6,031 nucleotides of DNA, taken from positions 1 through 6,031 of the forward strand of contig JALNYB010000080.1 of assembly GCA_023230065.1 (NCBI GenBank), written 5' to 3'. Every line of letters starts with the position of its first letter. Positions within the stretch are counted from its first letter, which is position 1. The DNA is from Candidatus Methanomethylophilaceae archaeon (GTDB taxonomy: Archaea > Thermoplasmatota > Thermoplasmata > Methanomassiliicoccales > Methanomethylophilaceae). The notes under the pieces were generated by a model, which did no database searches, had not been told where the DNA came from, and saw only the letters and a program-made list of their open reading frames with translations. Made by a program: the position numbers and the translations under genes. Positions 1 through 6,031 of this stretch are shown here, piece after piece.

Positions 1-110
1 GACAGGAAATATTCGATAATATAGCTTTTTTTATGATAGATTTTACAACCTTGGGGATGTTGGTGTTCGCATATATCTACCTGAAATATATCAATACTGA
101 CAAAAGATGA
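1..110 (+). CDS. C-terminal end of an unidentified, probably membrane protein (5' end outside window)
   Basis: The frame starting at base 3 is open from the left edge to a TGA at 108-110 and encodes the last 35 residues of a protein. The visible tail is hydrophobic and aromatic (Phe-Phe-Met-Ile-Asp-Phe, then Leu-Gly-Met-Leu-Val-Phe-Ala-Tyr-Ile-Tyr-Leu) and ends in a short polar, basic tail (Lys-Tyr-Ile-Asn-Thr-Asp-Lys-Arg). This looks like a final transmembrane helix followed by a cytoplasmic end. The other two forward frames stop within the first 25 bases. A hairpin starting 3 bases after the stop also suggests a real gene end. Too little is present to name a family. A chance open frame of this length is possible, so the call is moderate. 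Confidence 0.5.
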   Translation, partial: QEIFDNIAFFMIDFTTLGMLVFAYIYLKYINTDKR

Positions 111-112
111 AA

Positions 113-131
113 AGAGGGATTTACCCCCTCT
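113..131. terminator. Hairpin between convergent genes, possible bidirectional terminator
   Basis: AGAGGG (113-118) and CCCTCT (126-131) form a perfect 6-bp stem with a 7-base loop. On the + strand it is followed by T-rich sequence (TAATTTGTTTTA). On the - strand it is followed by CTTTTCATCTTTTG. It lies between the TGA at 110 of the rightward gene and the stop at 140-142 of the leftward isocitrate dehydrogenase gene, where both transcripts must end. Archaeal termination depends mainly on U-tracts, so the hairpin may add little; the position is the stronger argument. Confidence 0.5.
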
Positions 132-139
132 AATTTGTT

Positions 140-1363
140 TTACTGTTTCACAGAAACTTTAGCTTTATCAACGTAGCTCTGCCATACATTCTCAAGGTCA
201 GATCTTTTGATCGTGTCCATAACATACTGTGCGAACTCGTCGCCTGTTGCGCCTGTATCCCTTCCGGTCATGACCAATTTCTTCTCGAACTGAACACAGA
301 CATCCAAAGCCATGTCCAATTTCTTTCCTTTCTCGGTCTCGCCGATATGATTCATCATCATTGCGACAGCTTTGATCATGCTGCATGGGTCTGCATACTG
401 TGCCCTTCCCTCTGTTACCATCCTGGGAGCGGATCCGTGAATGGCCTCGAACATTGCATATCTCTTTCCGAGATTCGCACTTCCTGCTGTTCCAACCCCT
501 CCCTGAATCTGCGCTGCTTCATCTGTTATGATATCACCATACAGATTAGGAAGAACGAATACACGGAAACTGCTTCTCCTTGCAGGATCTATGAGTTTCG
601 CGGTTGCGATATCTATGAACCAATCATCCCATCTTACCTCGGGATAATCCTTGGCTACTTCTTCTGCGATGCTCAGGAACTTTCCATCCGTTGTCTTGAT
701 GATATTGGCCTTTGTAACAAGTGAAACATAATTCTCGCCTGTCTTCTTCGCATATTCGAAACCTGCGCGGATTATTCTTTCTGTTCCCTGCGTGGTTGCA
801 ACACAGAAATCTATTGCAAGATCGTCTGTGACATTGATTCCGTTGCTTCCTACTGCATAGCTCCCTTCTGTATTCTCTCTGTAGAAGGTCCAATTGATGC
901 CTAGTTCAGGAACTGATACCGGCCTTACATTTGCAAAAAGATCCAACTGTTTTCTCATAGCGACGTTCGCACTCTCGATATTAGGCCACGGATCCCCTTT
1001 CTTAGGAGTTGTGGTCGGACCTTTGAGAATAACGTGACATTTCTTAAGTTCCAAAAGCGTATCATCGGGAATTGCCTTCATAACCTCGACGCGCTTCTCG
1101 ATGGTAAGTCCTTCGATCTGCTTGATCTCGACCTTTCCTGCTTTTATCTTTTCTGCAAGGAGGAATTCCATTACTTTCTGTGCGGATGCGCATATGTAAG
1201 GGCCTATTCCATCTCCGCCGCAAACTCCGATCACGAGTTTATCGAGTTTGGAATAATCTGTCCAATCTCCTTCTTTCTTAAGTTCTTCGACCCTTTTCAA
1301 TTGCTGCCTGAGAAGTTCCCCATACTTTTCCTGCGCAATCTGAATTGCTTTTTCGTCGACCAT
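140..1363 (-). CDS. icd: Isocitrate dehydrogenase (isocitrate/isopropylmalate dehydrogenase family)
   Basis: This 407-residue cytoplasmic enzyme probably oxidises and decarboxylates isocitrate to 2-oxoglutarate. Family motifs run in order: GDGIGP at 50-55, a substrate loop at 127-147, YRENTEG at 161-167, TKAN at 217-220, NLYGDIITDEAAQ at 273-285 and HGSAPR at 309-314. Ser131, Asn133 and Arg137 match E. coli Icd Ser113, Asn115 and Arg119, which read the isocitrate gamma-carboxylate. This favours isocitrate over isopropylmalate or homoisocitrate. Arg147, Arg162, Tyr169 and Lys218 fit the remaining substrate and catalytic positions; Asp251, Asp277 and Asp281 fit the metal ligands. The first 40 residues are a charged, helix-prone extension before the Rossmann-like start. 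At the coenzyme site, Arg314-Met315 replaces the Lys-Tyr of NADP-dependent E. coli Icd and the acidic residue of NAD enzymes, so NADP or NAD use is open. The ATG at 1363 is the only upstream Met, has no Shine-Dalgarno, and lies about 31 bases from a TATA-like box. It stands alone, divergent from the MMPL gene. Confidence 0.88.
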   Translation of the reverse strand: MVDEKAIQIAQEKYGELLRQQLKRVEELKKEGDWTDYSKLDKLVIGVCGGDGIGPYICASAQKVMEFLLAEKIKAGKVEIKQIEGLTIEKRVEVMKAIPDDTLLELKKCHVILKGPTTTPKKGDPWPNIESANVAMRKQLDLFANVRPVSVPELGINWTFYRENTEGSYAVGSNGINVTDDLAIDFCVATTQGTERIIRAGFEYAKKTGENYVSLVTKANIIKTTDGKFLSIAEEVAKDYPEVRWDDWFIDIATAKLIDPARRSSFRVFVLPNLYGDIITDEAAQIQGGVGTAGSANLGKRYAMFEAIHGSAPRMVTEGRAQYADPCSMIKAVAMMMNHIGETEKGKKLDMALDVCVQFEKKLVMTGRDTGATGDEFAQYVMDTIKRSDLENVWQSYVDKAKVSVKQ

Positions 1364-1369
1364 TTTAAT

Positions 1370-1383
1370 CAGTTGGAAAACTG
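1370..1383. promoter_or_regulatory. Small dyad in the isocitrate dehydrogenase promoter, possible operator
   Basis: CAGTT (1370-1374) and AACTG (1379-1383) are perfect inverted repeats separated by GGAA. The dyad sits between the proposed TATA box (1391-1398) and the start codon (1363) of the leftward gene, just upstream of where its transcript should begin. A protein bound here would be expected to block initiation. A 5-bp half-site is short and can occur by chance in A/T-rich DNA, and no regulator is identified in the window. Confidence 0.25.
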
Positions 1384-1390
1384 TATTTGG

Positions 1391-1398
1391 ATAATAAA
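1391..1398 (-). promoter_or_regulatory. Putative archaeal TATA box for isocitrate dehydrogenase
   Basis: On the - strand the sequence is TTTATTAT, centred about 31 bases upstream of the ATG at 1363. With the usual archaeal spacing of about 26 bases from TATA centre to start site, transcription would begin near 1368 and leave a leader of about 5 bases. This agrees with the absence of a Shine-Dalgarno sequence. The identical octamer serves the divergent gene. Confidence 0.5.
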
Positions 1399-1430
1399 GA
1401 TAGTGGTAGGTACACAGAAAGAAACAAAGC

Positions 1431-1438
1431 TTTATTAT
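1431..1438 (+). promoter_or_regulatory. Putative archaeal TATA box for the MMPL transporter (leaderless)
   Basis: TTTATTAT is centred 27 to 28 bases upstream of the ATG at 1462 and follows a purine-rich stretch (GAAACAAAG) that could act as the TFB-recognition element. The spacing puts the transcription start on or within a base or two of the ATG, so the mRNA would be leaderless. This decides the start: the longer open frame beginning at the ATG at 1387 would put the promoter inside the coding sequence. A second copy of the octamer (1454-1461) touches the start codon. Confidence 0.6.
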
Positions 1439-1461
1439 TGGCTCGGGAATGTATTTATTAT

Positions 1462-4014
1462 ATGATATTGGAAAAGCTATCGAACATAATATCGAAGCAC
1501 GCTAAACTGATAATCATCATCTGGATCCTACTTCTCATATGTTCGGTTCCTTTTATGATGCAGGCCAAAGATAAATTGAGCTACGATACATCCAGTTTGG
1601 CTGGTACAGATTCAGAATCGGTACAGGGACAGACGATCATCTCCGAATATTTTATCCAATCAGATATAGATATGAATCAGGTAGACCTAATTATCGTTGA
1701 ATATGATACAGATCGGGGTGTCATAGATTCAAAATTGTTTTGGGCTTCAATGGAACTTTCACTCAGTTCTTATGTAGATAACGATGGAAATGAAAAAATA
1801 TCTTATCTGTTGCCATATCATGAATATGAAAATCCTGATGATGAATCCAAAGGAATGGTAATATATGCAGTCATATACAACACAAATATGATCGAGAAAA
1901 ATCTGGTATCGGATGATACCGGAAATTTGAGAACATTAATATCTAACATAATATCCGAAAAAGGATATCAAGATCTAACTACATATGTGACCGGTTCACC
2001 CGCTCTATCATATGACATACGAAACAGCGCAAGTGCAGATCTTGCAAAGATAGATCCTGTTTCAATCCTGCTTATACTTATCCTTGTGGGATTATTCTTC
2101 AGATCATTCATTACATCCGCTATGCCCCCTATCACAATTGGAGCGGCATTCGGTATTGTGATGTGCATTCTATACTTTGTTGGATCGGTGATGAATGTAT
2201 TCTACATCACTGAAATGTTCCTATTGGTATCCATGTTGGGCGCAGGTTGCGATTATTGTATCTTCATATTGACAAGATATCGCGAAGAACGCATCAAAGG
2301 TCTAGATCATGATCATGCGTTCAAAGAAGCATTCGTGTGGGGAGGAGAATCTATCATCACATCAGGAGCGTCCGTTATCATAGGATTCGGCTCTATGTCC
2401 ATATGTTCCTTCTCTTTGATCTCAACTATGGGTCTAATGCTTGCAATCGGAATAATCATAGCATTGCTTGCGGCTTTGACGTTCATAACATCACTGATAG
2501 CAATATTCGGAGAAAGACTATTCTGGCCCTCGGAAATAAAATCACTTCAGGAAGGAGGAAAAGCAACAAGGGGATGGTATAAGGCCGTATCAAATTTAGG
2601 TCAAAGATACTTTCATAATTCAGTACGTTTTTCAATGAAACACGCCAAAGCTATCATCATTTCTGTCATACTCATTACGGTTCCGATGGCATATATCGTA
2701 ATGACTGCTGAAACATCATATGATATGATCGGAGCAATGTCCTCCGGAGAAGCATCGGAAGGTCTCAGCGAGATCGGAGATTACACAAACGGCGGTATGA
2801 TCATGCCCGACTTCACTGTAATGGAATTAACTGAATCGTTAGGAACCCTGACAATATCTGATAAAATAGGATTCCTAGTTTGGAATACTAACGAATATGC
2901 AACGAAATGTATCACCAGCATAGCAAGTCTAACTGATTCTCTGAAAAATAACGATGACAACATAGGAAGCGTCTACTCACTATATGTTTGGCAAGATTAC
3001 ATAGGGCCTGCAGTTGTTGCAGTAGGTCCTCAAGAACACCTTGAAACAAATATGGATTACGCTATACGCATCTACCATTATATCGATGATAATTATCTGT
3101 CTGATTCAGCTGCGATATATCCAGATGTTATATTGCTCAAACTTGCAATCGGGGACATACCGATTTTCACAGACGATACGACATATGACAATGCGCAACT
3201 CATATCACTCATGAATTATGCTGCCAATTATATGGCAGGTTCTGTAGGCGGAGAAAGAACTGTAACAGAAACAGTAACAACATCTAGCATAACATTTGTG
3301 AAGATCACTGTGATAACAAAAGCTGAAGCCATGGCGGATGTATCCATGGACACCATCCATAGACTCAATTCATCTATAACTGAATTCAAAAATAATAATC
3401 AAGACCTGATATCACAGACTTGGCTCACCGGCTCTGCAGTTGTAATGTATGAAATATCAGAACAAGTCAACAGTGAATTCCAACAGGTAGAGATATTGGT
3501 CGTTGTGTTAATTTTCTTACTTCTGTTCATTGTGATGAAATCATATCTCACACCATTACGTTCTATCCTCTCTATTTTAATGAGCGTCATTTGGACCGTC
3601 GGACTAACACATCTGGTATTCGGAAGCTTATTGGGAGAGGGTGTAATCTGGCTGATTCCGATCATATTGTTGGTTATATGTTTGGGACTGGGAATGGATT
3701 ATGATATACTGCTTACCACGCGTATCAAAGAAAACCATATGTCCAAAGGCATGACCAACGATGAAGCGATCGAAGCTGCGGTCATGCACTCTGGTTCAGT
3801 CATCACCATCTGCGGATTCATTATGGGTGGTGCGTTCGGTGCTTTGATGTTATCGAGTACAACGATGCTTATGGAATTCGGATTCGCATTGTGCTTCGCA
3901 ATACTCGTGGATGCATTATTCGTCCGTACCTATGTGGTCCCTGCTGCGATGCATCTTATGGGTGAATGGAACTGGAAAGGCCCTAAATTCATGCATAAAA
4001 AGATCAATGAATAA
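1462..4014 (+). CDS. MMPL-family (RND superfamily) membrane transporter, MmpL3/YdfJ-like
   Basis: This 850-residue membrane protein shows two tandem MMPL halves. Predicted helices are TM1 (about 16-31), an extracytoplasmic domain (35-197), TM2-6 (200-348), a cytoplasmic linker (350-395), TM7 (396-414), a larger extracytoplasmic domain (415-673) and TM8-12 (676-828), with a short C-terminal tail. The halves repeat: TYVTGSPALSYDI (174-186) resembles TWLTGSAVVMYEI (653-665), and GAGCDYCIFILTRYREE (260-276) resembles GLGMDYDILLTTRIKEN (742-758). Asp264-Tyr265 and Asp746-Tyr747 match the paired Asp-Tyr proton-relay residues in TM4 and TM10 of MmpL3, so proton-driven export is likely. TM12 carries the family-like DALFVRTYVVPA (817-828). 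Known relatives move lipids, glycolipids or hydrophobic compounds; the substrate here is unknown. The start is set by a leaderless promoter; the frame is open further upstream to 1387, but those residues would lie over the promoter. It appears monocistronic, with no accessory or regulator gene beside it. It is visibly more A/T-rich, with many ATA codons, than the genes on either side. Confidence 0.88.
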   Translation: MILEKLSNIISKHAKLIIIIWILLLICSVPFMMQAKDKLSYDTSSLAGTDSESVQGQTIISEYFIQSDIDMNQVDLIIVEYDTDRGVIDSKLFWASMELSLSSYVDNDGNEKISYLLPYHEYENPDDESKGMVIYAVIYNTNMIEKNLVSDDTGNLRTLISNIISEKGYQDLTTYVTGSPALSYDIRNSASADLAKIDPVSILLILILVGLFFRSFITSAMPPITIGAAFGIVMCILYFVGSVMNVFYITEMFLLVSMLGAGCDYCIFILTRYREERIKGLDHDHAFKEAFVWGGESIITSGASVIIGFGSMSICSFSLISTMGLMLAIGIIIALLAALTFITSLIAIFGERLFWPSEIKSLQEGGKATRGWYKAVSNLGQRYFHNSVRFSMKHAKAIIISVILITVPMAYIVMTAETSYDMIGAMSSGEASEGLSEIGDYTNGGMIMPDFTVMELTESLGTLTISDKIGFLVWNTNEYATKCITSIASLTDSLKNNDDNIGSVYSLYVWQDYIGPAVVAVGPQEHLETNMDYAIRIYHYIDDNYLSDSAAIYPDVILLKLAIGDIPIFTDDTTYDNAQLISLMNYAANYMAGSVGGERTVTETVTTSSITFVKITVITKAEAMADVSMDTIHRLNSSITEFKNNNQDLISQTWLTGSAVVMYEISEQVNSEFQQVEILVVVLIFLLLFIVMKSYLTPLRSILSILMSVIWTVGLTHLVFGSLLGEGVIWLIPIILLVICLGLGMDYDILLTTRIKENHMSKGMTNDEAIEAAVMHSGSVITICGFIMGGAFGALMLSSTTMLMEFGFALCFAILVDALFVRTYVVPAAMHLMGEWNWKGPKFMHKKINE

Positions 4015-4019
4015 ACCGA

Positions 4020-4047
4020 GGGGTCTTCCCCGACCTTATTTTTTATT
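4020..4047. terminator. Hairpin plus T-tract at the 3' end of the MMPL gene, possibly bidirectional
   Basis: GGGG (4020-4023), loop TCTT and CCCC (4028-4031) form a short G/C hairpin 5 bases after the TAA. It is followed by TTATTTTTTATT (4036-4047). An alternative pairing, GGTC (4022-4025) with GACC (4032-4035), uses the same bases. On the - strand the same hairpin is followed by TCGGTTTATTCATTGATCTTTTT, so it could also stop carB transcripts; no closer terminator is visible after the carB stop. The T-tract is the more reliable archaeal signal. Confidence 0.6.
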
Positions 4048-4055
4048 GCTGTATA

Positions 4056-4106
4056 TTTTTATCCTACTGTATATCGTAAATATGGATTCAGAACCTTTTT
4101 ATTTTT
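4056..4106 (+). other. Further T-tracts in the convergent intergenic region
   Basis: Between the MMPL and carB stops there are additional T-runs at 4056-4060, 4096-4100 and 4102-4106. They could be backup termination sites for rightward transcription. The last pair (TTTTTATTTTT) could also be read as a TATA-like element, but no supported gene lies at the right distance downstream. The rest of the interval (4107-4215) shows no RNA gene, repeat or coding sequence I can support. Confidence 0.3.
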
Positions 4107-4215
4107 AATGATTCCTTTCAGAAGTGCCCTTGGATCCCCCGATTTCTCGAAAGATTCAGGACACATGATCGAATATGATTACACATTCAACTCAAATTCC
4201 TATAGATTCAATAAT

Positions 4216-6031
4216 TCAAAGCTGATGGAAATCCTTCATACATCTTACAGTGAAATTACCGTTTCTTGCAACGGTGATCGCACCGACCGCTGCATCAGCT
4301 CCCTGAATGGTAGTAAGGAACGGGATTTCCAATTCTACCGCAAGTCTACGCATCTTGTGCCCGTCTCTCACTGCACCGGATTTCTGTGACGGCGTATTGA
4401 TGATCAAATTGATCTTTCCCTCTCTCATCAAACCGATAGCATTTGGACTCATGTTATCGTCTATCTTGAAAACAGTCATTGTTTCCACACCGTGTTCTCT
4501 GAGATAAGTGGAAGTTCCCTTTGTCGCATAGATCTTAAAGCCCATTTCCATCAATTCTTTCGCAGTGGGAAGCACACGTTCTTTATCCGCATTGTTAACA
4601 GTGATGTACACTCCGCCCTCTTTGGGAAGTTTGTTTCCCGCGGCGGTCATTGCTTTATAGCATGCTATGTCGAAATCCTCATCGATACCCATGACCTCTC
4701 CGGTACTCTTCATCTCAGGTGTTAGAATGGAATCCACTCCTGGAAGTTTGAGGAACGGGAACACAGACGCCTTGATAGCAAAATGATCAATGGCCTTGTA
4801 TTCTGAAAGTCCGAAATCATTCAAGGTCTTTCCAAGCATGATCTTGGTTGATATCTTAGCGAGAGGGATCCCGGTTGCTTTCGAAATGAAAGGCACAGTA
4901 CGTGATGCTCTCGGATTGGCTTCGATCATGTAGATCTCATTGTCCTTAACTGCGAGTTGAAGGTTCATGAGTCCTTTGATGTGAAGTGCCAGAGCTACCT
5001 TTTTAGTAATATCTATGATACCTTCTATGATCTCTTTGCTGAGTGTGAAGGGAGGCAATACCATCGTTGCATCACCTGAGTGGCATCCGGCGTATTCTAT
5101 ATGCTCCATGATACCGCCGATGTAAACGTCCTTCTGATCACAGATGCAATCGACATCGATCTCTATTGCTTCTGTGAGATACTTATCGACGAGGATCGGG
5201 TGCTTGTGCGATACTTTCACTGCTGTTTCAACATAGGTCTTCAATTCTTCAATCGAATACACTATCTCCATCGCCCTTCCGCCGATGACATACGAAGGCC
5301 TTACCAATACAGGGTAGCCGATGTCCTCTGCGATATTCTTCACATCTTCGAATGAATGACCTGTTCCTGATCTGGGCTGTTTTACGCCGAGCTCATCCAT
5401 GAGTTTAGAGAAACGTCCCCTGTCCTCTGCGACATCCATGTCGTTAGGAGATGTCCCCAGGATCTTTGTCTTTGTCCCTTCTAGTGCTTTCTCGAGATCC
5501 AAAGCAAGATTTACACCTGTCTGTCCACCATATTGAACGATTACGCCGTCTGCCTCTTCCTCATCGATGACATTGAGGACGTCCTCAAGATCCAGTGGAT
5601 CGAAGTAAAGACGGTCAGAAATATCATAATCTGTCGAGACCGTCTCTGGATTGTTATTTATTATAATGGCATCGGCACCTTCCTCCTGAAGGGCCATGAC
5701 ACCGTGAACACAACTGTAATCGAATTCGATTCCCTGTCCGATCCTGATGGGTCCGCCACCGACGATGACGACCTTTTTCTTATTATCGTTGAATTTCTTC
5801 ACTTCGGATGACTTTCCGTAAGTTGCATAGAAATATGGTGTCTCCGCCGCGAATTCCGCTGCACAGGTATCCACCATTTTGTATACTGGCACAATTCCTG
5901 CTGCCTTTCTCTGCGAGCGGATGTCCATCTTATCTTTATCAGTCAGGTCTCCGATGGTGTCATCCGAGAATCCCATGTACTTCGCTGTTTTCAGAAGCTC
6001 TTCGGTAAGAGGTTCAGATTTGAGTCTATTC
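4216..6031 (-). CDS. carB: Carbamoyl phosphate synthetase large subunit, C-terminal 604 residues (5' end outside window)
   Basis: CarB makes carbamoyl phosphate from bicarbonate, glutamine-derived ammonia and two ATP, for pyrimidine and arginine synthesis; the glutaminase subunit CarA is not in the window. The frame runs off the right edge: 18 codons precede the first internal Met at 5976, and they match the oligomerisation domain, so that Met is not the start. Counting from the edge, VDTCAAEF (about 53-60) ends that domain. The second ATP-grasp unit follows, with GGGPIRIGQGIEFDY (91-105), NNNPETVSTDYD (125-136), YPVLVRPSYVIGGRAM (239-254) and EANPRASRTVPF (370-381). Gln358, Glu370 and Asn372 match the metal ligands Gln829, Glu841 and Asn843 of E. 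coli CarB. A methylglyoxal-synthase-like regulatory domain (about 473-583) keeps DKERV, ATKGTS, Lys522 and Asn545-Thr546, residues that form the UMP/IMP pocket in E. coli, so nucleotide control is plausible. The full E. coli protein has 1073 residues. Whether this is one long gene or the second part of a split carB, as in some methanogens, cannot be seen. The stop is TGA. Confidence 0.95.
   Translation of the reverse strand, partial: NRLKSEPLTEELLKTAKYMGFSDDTIGDLTDKDKMDIRSQRKAAGIVPVYKMVDTCAAEFAAETPYFYATYGKSSEVKKFNDNKKKVVIVGGGPIRIGQGIEFDYSCVHGVMALQEEGADAIIINNNPETVSTDYDISDRLYFDPLDLEDVLNVIDEEEADGVIVQYGGQTGVNLALDLEKALEGTKTKILGTSPNDMDVAEDRGRFSKLMDELGVKQPRSGTGHSFEDVKNIAEDIGYPVLVRPSYVIGGRAMEIVYSIEELKTYVETAVKVSHKHPILVDKYLTEAIEIDVDCICDQKDVYIGGIMEHIEYAGCHSGDATMVLPPFTLSKEIIEGIIDITKKVALALHIKGLMNLQLAVKDNEIYMIEANPRASRTVPFISKATGIPLAKISTKIMLGKTLNDFGLSEYKAIDHFAIKASVFPFLKLPGVDSILTPEMKSTGEVMGIDEDFDIACYKAMTAAGNKLPKEGGVYITVNNADKERVLPTAKELMEMGFKIYATKGTSTYLREHGVETMTVFKIDDNMSPNAIGLMREGKINLIINTPSQKSGAVRDGHKMRRLAVELEIPFLTTIQGADAAVGAITVARNGNFTVRCMKDFHQL

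Noticed and set aside
624..893. Leftward open frame of 89 codons inside icd
   Set aside because: It is a shifted frame of the same strand as a clear isocitrate dehydrogenase gene; its Arg/Cys-rich translation is typical of a shadow frame.
1387..1461. 25-codon N-terminal extension of the MMPL gene from the ATG at 1387
   Set aside because: The stretch overlaps the divergent promoter, its translation is polar and unlike an MMPL N-terminus, and the TATA-like box at 1431-1438 points to the ATG at 1462.
1034..1465. Rightward open frame of 143 codons antisense to the 5' part of icd
   Set aside because: It is antisense to conserved coding sequence; its Phe/Leu/Cys-rich product is what the complement of a Lys/Glu-rich N-terminus gives.
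4137..4215. Repeated GATTCA words and a possible tiny CGA-GAAA-TCG hairpin near the carB 3' end
   Set aside because: The words are too short and irregularly spaced to be a repeat array, and a 3-bp stem is not meaningful.
4108..4389. Rightward 93-codon open frame starting at 4108
   Set aside because: More than half of it lies antisense to the well-conserved 3' end of carB, it has no recognisable domain, and the upstream T-tracts fit termination better than a promoter at the right distance.
5080..5811. Rightward open frames antisense to carB (5080-5355 and 5533-5811)
   Set aside because: They are complements of strongly conserved ATP-grasp coding sequence and have no family resemblance.
5974..5976. 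ATG at 5976 as the start of carB
   Set aside because: The 18 codons upstream are in frame, without a stop, and match the CarB oligomerisation domain, so this Met is internal and the gene continues past the window.

Overview
The window looks like ordinary chromosomal DNA from an archaeon, most likely a thermoplasmatote methanogen of the Methanomassiliicoccales type; that placement is an inference. Seen directly: neither gene start in the window has a convincing Shine-Dalgarno sequence, and both divergent starts have an A/T-rich TATA-like octamer at the distance expected for leaderless or very short-leader archaeal transcripts. The four visible stop codons are TGA, TAA, TAA and TGA, with no TAG. 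This fits an organism that avoids or reassigns TAG, but four stops prove nothing.

Layout, left to right: (1) the last 35 codons of a rightward gene with a membrane-helix-like C-terminus (1-110); (2) a short hairpin between convergent genes (113-131); (3) a leftward isocitrate dehydrogenase gene (140-1363); (4) a 98-bp divergent intergenic region with two oppositely oriented copies of TTTATTAT placed as TATA boxes, a third copy touching the second start codon, and a small dyad; (5) a rightward 850-residue MMPL/RND-superfamily membrane transporter (1462-4014); (6) a 201-bp convergent intergenic region with a hairpin and several T-tracts (4015-4215); (7) the leftward 3' part of carB, the large subunit of carbamoyl phosphate synthetase, running off the right edge (4216-6031).

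The genes do not form one pathway. Isocitrate dehydrogenase supplies 2-oxoglutarate, the entry to glutamate and glutamine. CarB uses glutamine-derived ammonia, bicarbonate and ATP to make carbamoyl phosphate for pyrimidines and arginine. The two are therefore loosely linked through nitrogen assimilation, but they are separate transcription units. The MMPL protein appears to be a single-gene unit with its own promoter and terminator. It is visibly more A/T-rich than its neighbours, and its substrate cannot be read from the sequence.

I found no CRISPR array, insertion sequence, tRNA, rRNA or defence/mobile cassette, and no clear sign of an undescribed system. The points most worth a second look are the archaeal MMPL transporter with both Asp-Tyr proton-relay pairs, the compact divergent promoter, and the unusual coenzyme-site residues of the isocitrate dehydrogenase.
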